Notes: a model not told the origin generated them from the sequence alone. A DNA stretch of 64,000 nucleotides from Stakelama portus (GCF_003171655.1 NZ_QFZL01000003.1:434001-498000); one strand, 5' to 3'. Shown: positions 45,593 to 55,384, numbered from the stretch's first letter. Numbers and translations: made by a program.

Positions 45593-46460
45593 TCTCTTCG
45601 GCGGGCACCGGGCGCACGCGATCGGTGCGCCGGTTCGCCGTGAGGATCAGATAAAGCCCGCCGAAGATCATCGGCAGCGTCAGCAACTGACCCATATGGA
45701 TCACCGAATAGAGGAAAGTGCCCTGAAACTGCTGGTCGGCTTCGCGGAAAAACTCGACGAAGAAGCGCGAACAGCCATAGCCGAGCAGGAAGGTGCCGAC
45801 GAGCAGGCCTGGCTTGTACCGCGCCCGGGTCTTCCAGAACAAATAGGTGAGGATGGCGAGGAGCAGCAGCCCTTCCAGTCCGGCTTCGTACAGCTGGCTC
45901 GGATGGCGCGGCCATGGCCCGGCATTGGGAAACACCATCGCCCAGGGAACATCGGTCCGCTTGCCCCAGAGTTCGCCATTCACGAAATTGGCGCAGCGAC
46001 CGAAGAACAGGCCGATCGGCGCGACGGTGGCGACATAATCGTGCACCCGCATCCAATCGAGGCGGAATTTGTGCGCGGTATAGAACATCGCAAGCGAAGC
46101 GCCGATCGCGCCGCCATGGAACGACATGCCGCCATCCCATAGCTGCAGGATCTGCAGCGGATTGAGCAGCATTTCGGGCTGATAGAACAGCACATAGCCC
46201 ACGCGCCCGCCCAGAATGACGCCCAGCGCGGCATAGAAGAACAGGTCGTCAGCATGGCGCGGCGCCATCGGCGCACCGGGTTGCTTCAGCATCCGGATCA
46301 GCACGATCCAGCCGAGGATCAGCCCGGCGATATAGGCGATCGAATACCATTTGAGCGACAGCGCATGCCCCCAGACCATGATGGTGAAGACATTGGGATT
46401 GAGATGGAGGTCGCTGAAGTGAAGATAGTTGCTGGCGACGGAGAAGATGGATTCGATCAC
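45582..46460 (-). CDS. lgt: Prolipoprotein diacylglyceryl transferase Lgt
   Basis: 292 aa inner-membrane enzyme with about seven helices that attaches diacylglycerol to the lipobox Cys of prelipoproteins. The signature [21 protein letters not shown] is intact, with [16 protein letters not shown] and [14 protein letters not shown] upstream (essential His, Arg and Gly residues) and [16 protein letters not shown] downstream. It would process the OmpA-type and M49-like lipoproteins in this window. The start is GTG at 46460; no ATG fits. Confidence 0.95.
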   Translation of the reverse strand: MIESIFSVASNYLHFSDLHLNPNVFTIMVWGHALSLKWYSIAYIAGLILGWIVLIRMLKQPGAPMAPRHADDLFFYAALGVILGGRVGYVLFYQPEMLLNPLQILQLWDGGMSFHGGAIGASLAMFYTAHKFRLDWMRVHDYVATVAPIGLFFGRCANFVNGELWGKRTDVPWAMVFPNAGPWPRHPSQLYEAGLEGLLLLAILTYLFWKTRARYKPGLLVGTFLLGYGCSRFFVEFFREADQQFQGTFLYSVIHMGQLLTLPMIFGGLYLILTANRRTDRVRPVPAEENAA

Positions 46461-46605
46461 GTGGGAGAGCCTTTTCCGGCGCCGGGGTCCGTTCCCGGGG
46501 GTCGCGCGTCTCTTATCGCGGTGCGGCGACAAACCCAAGACGGCAAAATCGCGCGGGCACCGCACAGGCGACGGCTGGCGAAGCGCGCGCGGGCGCGATA
46601 GAGCG

Positions 46606-48852
46606 ATGGGGATGGCGGAAAACGGACATGCGAATCGCGGGCCCAGCCGGCGCACGCTGCTGATCGGCGGCGGGGCCGGTATCGGGCTGATCGTCGCGTG
46701 GAGCCTGTGGCCGCGCACTTATATGCCCAACCTCACTGCCGAAGAGGGCGAGAGCATTTTCGGCGCGTGGATCAAGATCGGCACCGACGGGCATGTCACG
46801 GTTGCCGTGCCGCAGGCGGAAATGGGCCAGGGCGTGTTTACGGCATTGCCCCAGATCGTCGCCGACGAACTGGGCGCCGACTGGAACCGGGTGGGCGTGG
46901 AGGCCGCGCCGCTCAATCCGCTTTACGCCAATCCGCTCGCCGCCTCGATCCTGTTCGAAGTGGCGCTGGGGGGACTGCCGGAGGATTGGCAGCGCAGCCA
47001 TGCGACACGATCGACGCTGATGCTGACGGGCGCATCGACGTCGATCCGCCAGTTCGAGGAACCGTTGCGGATCGCCGGCGCTTCGGCGCGGATCATGATG
47101 TGCAAGGCGGCGGCGCGGCGCTGGAATACCGATTGGCAGGCTTGCGGCACCGCCGATGGCAAGGTCATTCATGGCGACGCGCGGATCGGCTTTGGCGAAC
47201 TGGCGGCAGAGGCCGTGCATGAAAAGCCGCCCAGCCCGGTGCTGTTGCGCGGCGGCGAGGAAAACCGCCTGACCGGTCAGGCGCTACCCCGGCTCGATGT
47301 TCCGGCCAAGGTCGACGGCAGCCTGAATTATGCCGGCGATATCCGGTTGCCCGACATGGTATTCGCCGCCGTGCGGCAGGCGCCTCCCGGTGCGACGCGG
47401 CTGACCAAATATGACGGCCAGGCCGCCGATCGCGTGCGCGGCATCTTTACCAAGGTGCGCACCGACACATGGATTGCGGCGGTCGCCAATAATGGCTGGG
47501 CCGCCGAACGCGCTGTCGAGGCGATGAACCCGCAATTCGCCGTCGAGGGCGAACCGGTGAACAGCGATTCGATCGAGGCCGCGCTGACCGCGGCGCTGGA
47601 TGGCGGAGGCACGCGCGTCGCATCGGCGGGCGACCTTTCGGCGGTGTTCAAGGATGCGCGCGTGGTGACCGGCGAATATCGCGTCGGGCTGGCGGTCCAT
47701 GCGCCGCTCGAACCGATGACGGCGACGGCCTATTACGACAATGGCCGCCTCAGCCTGTGGCTGCCAACCCAGGCGCCGGCTCTCGCGCGTGCTGCGGCGG
47801 CCCGGGCGGCGGGCGTCAGCGAGGATCGCGTCGTCATTCATCCGATGATCGGGGGCGGTTCGTTCGGCGCGAAGCTGGAACATGCGGTCGCCGAACAGGC
47901 TGCGGTGCTTGCCAGACAGGTCGAACGTCCCGTCCAGCTTACCTGGTCGCGCAGTGAGGATCTGGCGCACGATCGTTTCCGTCCCGCGGCGGCGGCGCGG
48001 ATGACCGCCCGGATCGACGACAAGGGCGCGATTATGGGCTGGCTTGCCAAGATCGCGGCACCGGCAAGCGGGCGCGAGCTTGCTTCGCGGCTGCTGGGTG
48101 GCGATCTGGTCGCATCGGCTTCGCTGGCGCTGGGCAGCTCCGATCCCAGCGCAGTGGCGGGCGCGGTCCCGCCCTATGCCATTCCCAGCTATGCGGTGGA
48201 TCACCATCCCGCCGATATCGGCGTGCCGACCGGATATTGGCGGTCGGGCGCGCATAGCTACACGGCGTTTTTCACCGAAAGCTTCATCGACGAACTCGCC
48301 CATGTCGCGGGGATCGAAGCGCATAGTTTCCGCATGGCATTGCTTGGCGACAATGTCCGGCTGGCGCGCTGTCTCACCACGGCGGCGCAGCTGGGCGGCT
48401 GGCAGGGCGGGGTGCCGGGAAGCGGGCAGGGAATCGCCTGCCACGCCTTTCGCAATTCCTATATTGCCGTGATGGCGGAGGCGCATATCGGCAGCGACAA
48501 GAAAGTGAAGGTCGAACGGCTGGTCGCTGCAGTCGATTGCGGACGCGTGATCAATCCCGATCTGGTGCGCCAGCAGATCGAGGGCGGGCTGATCTTCGGC
48601 ATGGCGGCGGCGCTGGGCGGAACGACCAGCTTTACCGAGAATATGGCCGATGCACAGCGGCTGGCCGATCTGGGGCTGCCGACCCTTGCCGATTGTCCCG
48701 ACATCACCGTCGAACTGATCCGCAGCGGCTCCGATCCCGGGGGCGTCGCCGAACTGGCCGTGCCTGCGGTCGCGCCTGCCATCGCCAATGCGCTTCAGGC
48801 GAGCACCGGCGTTCGCTTCCGTCGCCTGCCCCTCCTCTCGGACGCGTCCTGA
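46606..48852 (+). CDS. Molybdopterin-dependent oxidoreductase large subunit (isoquinoline 1-oxidoreductase beta-like)
   Basis: 748 aa of the xanthine oxidase superfamily. A Tat-type signal ([21 protein letters not shown]) implies export after cofactor insertion. [37 protein letters not shown] and [28 protein letters not shown] bind the Mo-cofactor, and [18 protein letters not shown] carries the catalytic Glu region. This subunit normally pairs with a small 2Fe-2S subunit, which is not next to it. The substrate is unknown (N-heterocycle or aldehyde). The ATG at 46606 is used; 46612 is an alternative. The stop overlaps hemH by one base. Confidence 0.85.
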   Translation: MGMAENGHANRGPSRRTLLIGGGAGIGLIVAWSLWPRTYMPNLTAEEGESIFGAWIKIGTDGHVTVAVPQAEMGQGVFTALPQIVADELGADWNRVGVEAAPLNPLYANPLAASILFEVALGGLPEDWQRSHATRSTLMLTGASTSIRQFEEPLRIAGASARIMMCKAAARRWNTDWQACGTADGKVIHGDARIGFGELAAEAVHEKPPSPVLLRGGEENRLTGQALPRLDVPAKVDGSLNYAGDIRLPDMVFAAVRQAPPGATRLTKYDGQAADRVRGIFTKVRTDTWIAAVANNGWAAERAVEAMNPQFAVEGEPVNSDSIEAALTAALDGGGTRVASAGDLSAVFKDARVVTGEYRVGLAVHAPLEPMTATAYYDNGRLSLWLPTQAPALARAAAARAAGVSEDRVVIHPMIGGGSFGAKLEHAVAEQAAVLARQVERPVQLTWSRSEDLAHDRFRPAAAARMTARIDDKGAIMGWLAKIAAPASGRELASRLLGGDLVASASLALGSSDPSAVAGAVPPYAIPSYAVDHHPADIGVPTGYWRSGAHSYTAFFTESFIDELAHVAGIEAHSFRMALLGDNVRLARCLTTAAQLGGWQGGVPGSGQGIACHAFRNSYIAVMAEAHIGSDKKVKVERLVAAVDCGRVINPDLVRQQIEGGLIFGMAAALGGTTSFTENMADAQRLADLGLPTLADCPDITVELIRSGSDPGGVAELAVPAVAPAIANALQASTGVRFRRLPLLSDAS

Positions 48853-49856
48853 TGCTGCCTGAAAACCATCCGCCGGTGCCCGATCGCCGGATCGGCGTGC
48901 TGCTGATCAATCTCGGCACGCCCGAGGCGCCCGATGCGCCGTCGGTGCGCCGCTATCTGGGCCAGTTCCTGTCGGATCGCCGCGTCGTAGAGATTCCGCC
49001 CTTGCTGTGGCAACCGATCCTGCGCGGCATCATTTTGCGCACCCGCCCCAAAAAATCCGCCCATGCCTATGCTCAGGTGTGGAGCGAGGCGGGGTCGCCG
49101 CTCGCTGCGATCACGCGCGGCCAGGCACAGGCGCTGGAGGGCGCGTTCGGCAAGCAGGTGGTGGTCGATTATGCCATGCGCTACGGCAATCCGGCGATCG
49201 ACGACCGGCTGGCGGCGCTCAAGGCACAAGGATGCGAGCGCATCCTGCTCGCTCCGCTCTATCCGCAATATTGCGCGGCGACGACCGCCACGGCCAACGA
49301 CGCGGCCTTTGCCGCGCTCGCGGAAATGCGCTGGCAGCCCGCGATCCGCACGCTGCCGCCCTATCACGACGATCCGGCCTATATCGAAGCGCTGCGACAA
49401 TCGGTGAGCGACGCGCTGGCGACGCTCGATTTCGCGCCCGATGCGATCCTTGCCAGCTTTCACGGCATGCCCGAGCGGACGCTGCATCTGGGCGATCCCT
49501 ATCATTGCCATTGCCGCAAGACCGCGCGCTTGCTGGGCGATGCGCTGGGGCGCGAGCTGATCGTGACGTTCCAGTCGCGTTTCGGTCGTGCAAAATGGCT
49601 CGAACCTGCGACCGACACGGTACTCGCCGGATTGCCGGGACAGGGCGTTCGCAAGATCGCGATCGTCGCGCCGGGCTTTTCCGCCGATTGCCTCGAAACG
49701 CTCGAGGAGCTGGCGATCCGCGGCCGCCACACTTTCGTCGCAGCCGGTGGAACCGATTTCGCCTATCTGCCTTGTCTCAACGATGGCGATGTCGGCATCG
49801 CCATGCTGCATAAGATATTGCGCAGCGAGCTTGCAGGCTGGGTCACAGCTGCATAG
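48852..49856 (+). CDS. hemH: Ferrochelatase HemH
   Basis: 334 aa. It inserts Fe2+ into protoporphyrin IX, the final step of protohaem synthesis. RIGVLLINLGTPEAPDAPSVRRYLGQFLSDRRVVE at the N-terminus, LASFHGMPERTLHLGDPY (metal-binding His) and VTFQSRFGRAKWLEPATD are diagnostic. Haem made here feeds the haem a of the oxidase subunits encoded at 10-12 kb. It overlaps the oxidoreductase stop by one base (TGATG), a coupling with no obvious functional reason. Confidence 0.96.
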   Translation: MLPENHPPVPDRRIGVLLINLGTPEAPDAPSVRRYLGQFLSDRRVVEIPPLLWQPILRGIILRTRPKKSAHAYAQVWSEAGSPLAAITRGQAQALEGAFGKQVVVDYAMRYGNPAIDDRLAALKAQGCERILLAPLYPQYCAATTATANDAAFAALAEMRWQPAIRTLPPYHDDPAYIEALRQSVSDALATLDFAPDAILASFHGMPERTLHLGDPYHCHCRKTARLLGDALGRELIVTFQSRFGRAKWLEPATDTVLAGLPGQGVRKIAIVAPGFSADCLETLEELAIRGRHTFVAAGGTDFAYLPCLNDGDVGIAMLHKILRSELAGWVTAA

Positions 49857-49890
49857 CTTTCGGCAACAAGCATAGTTGAGGGGAATGTCA

Positions 49891-50619
49891 GTGGCACGAC
49901 GCATAGCCATCGTAACCGGAGGCACGCGCGGAATCGGCGAGGCGATCAGCCTGGCGCTCAGGGATCAGGGCGTTGTGGTGGCCGCCAACTATGCCGGCAA
50001 TGAGGAAAAGGCCCGCGCCTTTTCCGAACGTACCGGCATCGCGGCGTTCAAATGGGATGTCGGTGATTTCGACGCTTGCGAAGCGGGCGTGAAACAAGTG
50101 TCCGAAACGCTGGGCGGGAATGTCGACATCGTCGTCAACAATGCCGGCATCACCCGCGACGCGACGCTTCAGAAAATGTCGCGCGACATGTGGGAAGACG
50201 TGATCCGCATCAATCTGGGCGGCTGTTTCAATATGGCGCACGCCACCTATCCCGGCATGCGCGAACGCAAATGGGGGCGAATCGTCAATATCGGTTCGAT
50301 CAACGGCCAGGCCGGACAATATGGCCAGGTGAATTATGCCGCGGCCAAATCGGGCATCCACGGCTTCACCAAGGCACTGGCACAGGAAGGTGCGCGGTTC
50401 GGCGTCACCGTGAATGCCGTCGCGCCCGGCTATATCGATACCGACATGGTCGCAGCGGTTCCTGCCGAGGTTCTGGAAAAGATCGTCGCGAAGATTCCCG
50501 TCGGCCGCCTGGGACAGGCGAGCGAGATCGCGCGTGGCGTTGCTTTCCTCTGTTCGGAAGAGGCCGGTTTCGTCACCGGATCGACCATGTCGATCAACGG
50601 TGGCCAGCATATGTATTGA
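49891..50619 (+). CDS. phbB: Acetoacetyl-CoA reductase PhbB
   Basis: 242 aa short-chain dehydrogenase. RIAIVTGGTRGIGEAISLAL binds NADPH, NNAGITRD is the adenine-side motif, and the catalytic residues lie in VNIGSINGQAGQYGQVNYAAAKSG (Ser, Tyr, Lys). The sequence fits PhbB, which makes (R)-3-hydroxybutyryl-CoA for PhaC. I prefer GTG at 49891, giving MARRIAIVTGG, because AGGGGA is seven bases upstream; an ATG at 49885 is too close to it. The gene is 13 kb from phaC, and no thiolase is near. Confidence 0.92.
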   Translation: MARRIAIVTGGTRGIGEAISLALRDQGVVVAANYAGNEEKARAFSERTGIAAFKWDVGDFDACEAGVKQVSETLGGNVDIVVNNAGITRDATLQKMSRDMWEDVIRINLGGCFNMAHATYPGMRERKWGRIVNIGSINGQAGQYGQVNYAAAKSGIHGFTKALAQEGARFGVTVNAVAPGYIDTDMVAAVPAEVLEKIVAKIPVGRLGQASEIARGVAFLCSEEAGFVTGSTMSINGGQHMY

Positions 50620-50647
50620 GGGCGTCCGGCTGCCTCAATAAAGACTT

Positions 50648-50677
50648 GGGGCCGGAATCCCTGCGGATTCCAGCCCC
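50648..50677 (+). terminator. Hairpin after phbB
   Basis: GGGGC-C-GGAATCC (50648-50660) pairs with GGATTCC-A-GCCCC (50665-50677) around a CTGC loop. There is no T-run downstream, so it may be a Rho-assisted terminator or a 3' stabilising structure. Confidence 0.5.
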
Positions 50678-50760
50678 GACCCTCGGTACGCCACATGAGG
50701 GATGTTACGCTACAACAGTCCAGACCCTAATCGGGTTCCGTTGAAACGGTGCTGAACGAT

Positions 50761-51801
50761 ATGGTTACCAAACGTTCAGTTTCCGGTTCTGCCGTTTTCC
50801 GCTGGATTCCGGGCCGGGCATCGGCCTGGCGTTTCTTCCTGCTCGCGCTGATCCTGTCGCCTTTCGCGGCGCTGCAACCCGAATGGCGCTACACGCTGGG
50901 CCCTGCCCGCGCGATCGTGACTCAGAAAGTGGCGCTGGATCCGGGCAACCCCGGCCGGAAAAAGCTGGGGAGCCTGACCTATCTGGGCGGGGTGCGGCTG
51001 ATGAGCCGCGATTCGGTGTTCGGCGGTTTTTCCGATCTGGCGGTGGTCGGGGATCGATTCATTCTGTTGAGCGATCGCGGCGGGATCGTCGATTTCCGCA
51101 TGGGGCGCGACTGGCAACCGCGCGATGTTCGTTTCGCCGATCTGGGCGATGGCCCGGGACAGGGGTGGAACACGCTGCAACGCGACAGCGAATCGCTGGC
51201 GCATGATCCGGCGACCGGGAAATTCTGGGTCGGTTTTGAAGTCGTCAACCAGATCTGGCGGTACACGCCCGATCTGCGCGTTGCCGAGCAGCATGTCGCG
51301 CCCCCGGCAATGGCGAAATGGATTGAGACGGGCGGCCCCGAATCGATGGCGCGGCTCGCCAACGGCGCTTTTGTCGTCCTCTCCGAATGGAGCGCTGGCG
51401 ACAATCCCAGGCTGCGCGACGGTATCTGGTTTGCGGGCGATCCCGTCGAAGCGCCGCGCCACGGCTTTCGTTTTTCCTATCGGCCCCCGCGCGGCTATGC
51501 GCCGACGTCGCTCGCCGAATTGCCCGATGGCGATCTTCTGGTGCTGTTGCGCCGGTTTCGGCTGCCCGTTCGGTTCGATTCGCGGATCGAACGAATCCCG
51601 CGCGAATCGATTCGCGCCGGTGCCATTGTTTCGGGCAGCGAAGTCGCGACACTGGCCGCGCCGCTGATCCACGACAATTTCGAAGGGATTGCGGTGACGC
51701 GCGAAAACGGGGCGACGATCGTCTGGATCGTGTCGGATGACAATCAGATGATGCTGCAGCGCAGCCTGTTGCTCAAATTCCGGCTCGACGCCGAACGCTG
51801 A
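50761..51801 (+). CDS. Esterase-like activity of phytase family protein
   Basis: 346 aa. An N-terminal hydrophobic segment (WRFFLLALILSPFAALQP) is a signal peptide or anchor. The body is a beta-propeller-like domain: GGFSDLAVVGDRFILLSDRGGIVDFRM, RDSESLAHDPATGKFWVGFEVVNQIWRY and NFEGIAVTRENGATIVWIVSDDN, all typical of the phytase-esterase-like family. Substrate unknown. The ATG at 50761 lacks a clear ribosome-binding site; a GTG at 50749 is equally open. It is convergent with rpmB. Confidence 0.78.
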   Translation: MVTKRSVSGSAVFRWIPGRASAWRFFLLALILSPFAALQPEWRYTLGPARAIVTQKVALDPGNPGRKKLGSLTYLGGVRLMSRDSVFGGFSDLAVVGDRFILLSDRGGIVDFRMGRDWQPRDVRFADLGDGPGQGWNTLQRDSESLAHDPATGKFWVGFEVVNQIWRYTPDLRVAEQHVAPPAMAKWIETGGPESMARLANGAFVVLSEWSAGDNPRLRDGIWFAGDPVEAPRHGFRFSYRPPRGYAPTSLAELPDGDLLVLLRRFRLPVRFDSRIERIPRESIRAGAIVSGSEVATLAAPLIHDNFEGIAVTRENGATIVWIVSDDNQMMLQRSLLLKFRLDAER

Positions 51802-51827
51802 CAGCAAAACGGCCCGCCAGCCACGCG

Positions 51828-51852
51828 CTTCCGCAGCGACAGGCTACGGAAG
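51828..51852. terminator. Hairpin between convergent esterase-like gene and rpmB
   Basis: CTTCCGCAGC (51828-51837) pairs with GCTACGGAAG (51843-51852) with one mismatch and a 5-nt loop. There is no T-run. It lies in the 102-bp gap between two convergent genes, so termination is plausible but unproven. Confidence 0.4.
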
Positions 51853-51903
51853 GGAATGGCAAACGGGCCCTTATCGCATGCGTCCGGCGAACCGGACGAC
51901 CGA

Positions 51904-52203
51904 TCAGGCGGCGAGTTCGGTACCCGCGACCTTCTTGCGAATCTCGCGCTTCAGGCGGCGTGCACGCAGCGACAGCTTGTCGTCGCGCGTCTTCAGCAGC
52001 CAGTTGTCGAGACCGCCGACATGCTCGACCGAGCGCAGGCCGTGCGTCGAAACGCGCAGCTTCACACCCTTGCCCAGAGCATCGGAGATCAGCGTCACAT
52101 TCTGCAGATTGGGCAGAAAGGTCCGCTTGGTCTTGTTATTGGCGTGAGAGACATTGTTTCCCACCTGCCGGCCCTTGCCGGTCAGCTCGCAAATGCGCGA
52201 CAT
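51904..52203 (-). CDS. rpmB: 50S ribosomal protein L28
   Basis: 99 aa. [36 protein letters not shown] is the L28 opening, followed by [22 protein letters not shown] and a basic C-terminus. The ATG at 52203 has GGAAG upstream. A small stem-loop (GCTCG...CGAGC, 52225-52240) lies in its leader. rpmB stands alone here, without rpmG. Confidence 0.97.
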   Translation of the reverse strand: MSRICELTGKGRQVGNNVSHANNKTKRTFLPNLQNVTLISDALGKGVKLRVSTHGLRSVEHVGGLDNWLLKTRDDKLSLRARRLKREIRKKVAGTELAA

Positions 52204-52375
52204 CGCTTCCAAATCCTGATTTCAGCTCGTTTTAGCGAGCCCGGAAAGAGCGCGCCGATACCCGCAATGGGACGCGGCGTCAACCGATTCACCGTTTACC
52301 GCGCAACCATCATGGTTGATAGAGTGTTATTACGCTGCCGATTCAACCACGGCAAATTACAAGGGAGACAGGACG

Positions 52376-52672
52376 ATGCGTGCGATTCTCGCCCTGATTG
52401 GTATTGCAGCAATTGCCGTCGTCGTCCTCATGGCGCTCGGCATGCTGAAAATACAGCAGGAAGAAGGGGCTTCGCTGCCCTCCGTCAGTTTCAATGTGGA
52501 AGGCGGCAAGATGCCGTCGTTCAAGGCCGAAACCGGAACCATCGGTATCGGCACCACCAACAAGACCGTCGAATTGCCGACCGTCGAAATGCGCAACACC
52601 ACGATCTCGCTGCCGACTGTCGAAGTGAAACAGGCGGGCGATCCTTCGCCGACCCCCACGCCCGCGCAGTGA
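52376..52672 (+). CDS. Small membrane-anchored protein with VELPTVE-type repeats
   Basis: 98 aa. One N-terminal hydrophobic helix (AILALIGIAAIAVVVLMALGML) anchors a short extracytoplasmic region of beta-prone repeats: SLPSVSFNVEGGKMPSFKAETG, then TVELPTVEMRNTTISLPTVEVKQ, ending in a Pro/Thr-rich tail (DPSPTPTPAQ). AGGGAGACAGG precedes the ATG. I do not recognise a named family; the strong ribosome-binding site and regular repeats suggest a real gene. Divergent from rpmB and 71 bp before tadA. Confidence 0.7.
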   Translation: MRAILALIGIAAIAVVVLMALGMLKIQQEEGASLPSVSFNVEGGKMPSFKAETGTIGIGTTNKTVELPTVEMRNTTISLPTVEVKQAGDPSPTPTPAQ

Positions 52673-52743
52673 TTCGCGCCTTGCTCCGCCGATCGGCGGA
52701 GCAAGGTGACGTACGACCACTCCGGTATTAAAGGCGTCGGGCG

Positions 52744-53193
52744 ATGTTTCCCTTGCCCGAACCGATGCGCGCGGCGCTTGCCGCAGCGCACGCCGCCGCC
52801 GCCGATGGCGAAGTGCCGGTCGGCGCGGTGGTGACGTGCGGCGGACGAATCGTCGCGAGCGCGGCCAATGCGCCGCGCGGGCTGAACGACCCCACTGCCC
52901 ATGCCGAAATACGCGTGATTCGCGAAGCTGCCCGGACGCTGGGGCGCGACCGGCTGGAAGATTGCGATCTGTGGGTGACGCTCGAACCCTGTGCGATGTG
53001 CGCGGGCGCCATCGCACATGCGCGAATCGCGCGGCTCTATTATGGTGCGCCCGATGCCAAGGGCGGCGCGGTGGAACATGGGCCGCGCTTTTTCTCGCAA
53101 CCCACCTGCCATCATCGTCCGGAAATCTATGGCGGTATCGGCGAAGGCGAAGCGGCGGCGCTGTTGCGCGATTTTTTCCGCGACCGGCGATAA
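52744..53193 (+). CDS. tadA: tRNA-specific adenosine deaminase TadA
   Basis: 149 aa zinc deaminase. The active site reads DPTAHAEIRVIREA (His and the catalytic Glu) and TLEPCAMCAGAIAHARI (two Cys zinc ligands). It converts A34 to inosine in tRNA-Arg(ACG). GLNDPTAHAE and IYGGIGEGEAAALLRDFF are usual for TadA rather than for free-base deaminases. Its TAA touches the A-run of the terminator of the convergent OmpA-type gene. Confidence 0.92.
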   Translation: MFPLPEPMRAALAAAHAAAADGEVPVGAVVTCGGRIVASAANAPRGLNDPTAHAEIRVIREAARTLGRDRLEDCDLWVTLEPCAMCAGAIAHARIARLYYGAPDAKGGAVEHGPRFFSQPTCHHRPEIYGGIGEGEAAALLRDFFRDRR

Positions 53194-53225
53194 AAAAGGC
53201 CGGCCTCTCGCGCGAGAGACCGGCC
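53192..53225 (-). terminator. Rho-independent terminator of the OmpA-type gene
   Basis: On the minus strand GGCCGG-T-CTCTCG pairs with CGAGAG-G-CCGGCC and is followed by TTTTTT (53197 down to 53192). It lies 28 bp past the stop of the lipoprotein gene and overlaps the end of tadA. Confidence 0.88.
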
Positions 53226-53252
53226 GGATGGTCCGAAAGGAGCCGGGGCGCC

Positions 53253-53918
53253 TTATTGCTGAATCGGGACCAGCTTGATTTCCACGCGGCGATTGGCGGC
53301 GCGGCCTTCCTCGGTCTCGTTCGATGCGACCGGCTGGGTTTCACCGAAGCCGCGCGTTGCGATTCGCGCCGAATTGACGCCGTGTGCGCTCAGATAATCC
53401 GCGACCGAGCTGGCGCGGCGTTCGGAAAGCGCCTGATTATAGGCTTCGCTGCCCACCGAATCGGTGTGCCCGTACACGTCGACGAAGGTGTTTTCGTAAT
53501 TGGCGAGCACGTCCGACACCTGATCGAGTGTCGAGCGGAACTGCGGCTGGATGGTCGAGCTGTCGGTGGAGAAGGTCACGTTCGACGGCATCGACAGGAT
53601 CAGGTCGTCGCCTTCGCGAACGACGCTGACATCGGTGCCTGCCGTGCGCTGGCGCAATTCGCGCTCCTGCCGGTCCATATAGCTGCCGACCGCCGCACCG
53701 GCGATGCCGCCAATGCCTGCGCCGATCAGGCTTTCGGTGCGGCTGTTGCGACCGCCGATGATGTCACCGAGCAGATAGCCGCCCAGCGCGCCGCCGATGC
53801 CGCCGATTGCGGTGCTGGAAATCCGCCGCTGGCCGGTAACCGGATCGGTAACGCACGCCGCGGTCAGCGTCATCGCACCCAGCGCAGCCGCGCCCAGAAT
53901 CTTCGAACCCATTTTCAT
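53253..53918 (-). CDS. OmpA family lipoprotein with glycine-zipper region
   Basis: 221 aa. A lipoprotein signal (ILGAAALGAMTLTAAC) is followed by a glycine-zipper segment (IGGIGGALGGYLLGDIIGG, IGAGIGGIAGAAVGSYMDRQE) at about 35-90. A C-terminal OmpA/Pal peptidoglycan-binding domain follows (VYGHTDSVGSEAYNQALSERR, GFGETQPVASNETEEGRAANRRVEI) with the Asp and Arg that bind meso-diaminopimelate. The architecture resembles YiaD. AGGAGGAAG precedes the ATG at 53918, which fixes this start. Confidence 0.92.
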   Translation of the reverse strand: MKMGSKILGAAALGAMTLTAACVTDPVTGQRRISSTAIGGIGGALGGYLLGDIIGGRNSRTESLIGAGIGGIAGAAVGSYMDRQERELRQRTAGTDVSVVREGDDLILSMPSNVTFSTDSSTIQPQFRSTLDQVSDVLANYENTFVDVYGHTDSVGSEAYNQALSERRASSVADYLSAHGVNSARIATRGFGETQPVASNETEEGRAANRRVEIKLVPIQQ

Positions 53919-54070
53919 AGTCTTCCTCCTGTCGGCCATTTGGCCGTTGATCGTCATTCTCGAGGCGCAAAACCCGCCACCGGCACGACTTGTTCCGCCT
54001 CCGATTTGAACGAAAGATGACCAGCCAGTTGTGAAGCGCGTGAAAGTGCGGTTATGGAGAGACACTCCCG

Positions 54071-55384
54071 ATGGACCCGCTTCCTCCCTTTCCCTGGCTC
54101 GACGTCGCGATCATTCTCGCGCTGATCGGTTTGAACGGCGTGTTCGCCATGTCCGAACTCGCGATCGTGTCCGCGCGCAAGGCGCGGCTGGAAGCCTTGG
54201 CGCGCGCGGGAAAGACCAGCGCCACCACGGCGATCCGACTTGCCGAGGACCCTGGCAAGTTCCTTTCGACGGTCCAGATCGGCATCACCCTGATCGGCAT
54301 CGTCGCGGGCGCCTATTCCGGCGCCAGCCTGGGCGGACCGGTGGGTGCGCGACTCGAAACGCTGGGCATCGATTCGGCAACGGCGGCGACATTGGGCTTC
54401 GCGCTGGTGATCGGACTGACCACCTATGGTTCGCTGGTGATCGGCGAGCTGGTGCCCAAGCAATTTGCGTTGCGATCGCCCGAACCGATCGCAATTCTGA
54501 TGGCGATTCCGATGCTGTGGCTGTCGCGAATCACGGCGCCGCTCGTCTGGCTGCTCGATTCGACCACCGGCCTTGTCTTCCGCCTGTTGCGGATGAACCG
54601 CGAATCGGAAAACCGCGTCACGGCGGAGGAACTGCACCTGCTGGTCGCCGAAGCCACGCGGTCCGGCGTGATCGAGGAGCATGAGCGCTCGTTCATTTCG
54701 GGAGTCGTGCGGCTTGCCGATCGTCCGGTGCGCGAAGTGATGACTCCGCGAACCGATGTCGAATGGCTCGATGTCGATCTGGACGATGCGGGGGTTCGCG
54801 CGGCGCTGATCGATACGCCGCATACGCGCCTGCCCGTGGCCGAAGGATCGGTCGACAGCGTCATCGGCGTCGTTCAGGCGCGCGATCTGGTCGCGGCGCT
54901 CAGCCGGGGCGAACCGCTCAACCTGCGCAAGCTGATGCGCGACGCCCCCGTATTGCCGGATCAGATCGATGCGATGGATGCGCTCGACATGCTGCGCGCC
55001 GCCGAAGTGCCGATGGGGCTGGTCCATGACGAATATGGCCATTTCGAAGGCATCGTCTCGCCGGCCAATCTGCTTGCGGCGATCGCGGGCGAATTTCTCT
55101 CCGACGTCGATCCCGATGACGACCCCGATATCGTCGAGCGCGAGGACGGATCGTTGCTGGTGTCGGGGCAGATGTCGGCGGACGGTCTTGCCGACAAGCT
55201 GGAGATCGAACTGCCCGAGGATCGCGATTATGCGACGGTCGCGGGGCTCGCGCTCGCGCATCTCAAGCACCTTCCCGAGGAAGGCGAGCATTTCCACGAA
55301 CAGGGCTGGCGCTTCGAAATCGTCGATATGGACGAACGCAAGATCGACAAGCTGCTGGTCAGCAAGGAAGCGGGCGGGGATTAG
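54071..55384 (+). CDS. CNNM/CBS/CorC-HlyC domain membrane protein
   Basis: 437 aa. The DUF21 (CNNM) transmembrane domain comes first (FAMSELAIVSARKARLEALAR, LSTVQIGITLIGIVAGAYSG, VIGELVPKQFALRSPEPIA), then a CBS pair from about 215 (VREVMTPRTDVEWLDVDL, GLVHDEYGHFEGIVSPANLLAAIAGEF), then a CorC_HlyC domain at about 355-435. Such proteins are linked to Mg2+ or Co2+ export or to haemolysin-type resistance phenotypes. It is divergent from the OmpA-type gene with a 152-bp gap. Confidence 0.93.
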   Translation: MDPLPPFPWLDVAIILALIGLNGVFAMSELAIVSARKARLEALARAGKTSATTAIRLAEDPGKFLSTVQIGITLIGIVAGAYSGASLGGPVGARLETLGIDSATAATLGFALVIGLTTYGSLVIGELVPKQFALRSPEPIAILMAIPMLWLSRITAPLVWLLDSTTGLVFRLLRMNRESENRVTAEELHLLVAEATRSGVIEEHERSFISGVVRLADRPVREVMTPRTDVEWLDVDLDDAGVRAALIDTPHTRLPVAEGSVDSVIGVVQARDLVAALSRGEPLNLRKLMRDAPVLPDQIDAMDALDMLRAAEVPMGLVHDEYGHFEGIVSPANLLAAIAGEFLSDVDPDDDPDIVEREDGSLLVSGQMSADGLADKLEIELPEDRDYATVAGLALAHLKHLPEEGEHFHEQGWRFEIVDMDERKIDKLLVSKEAGGD

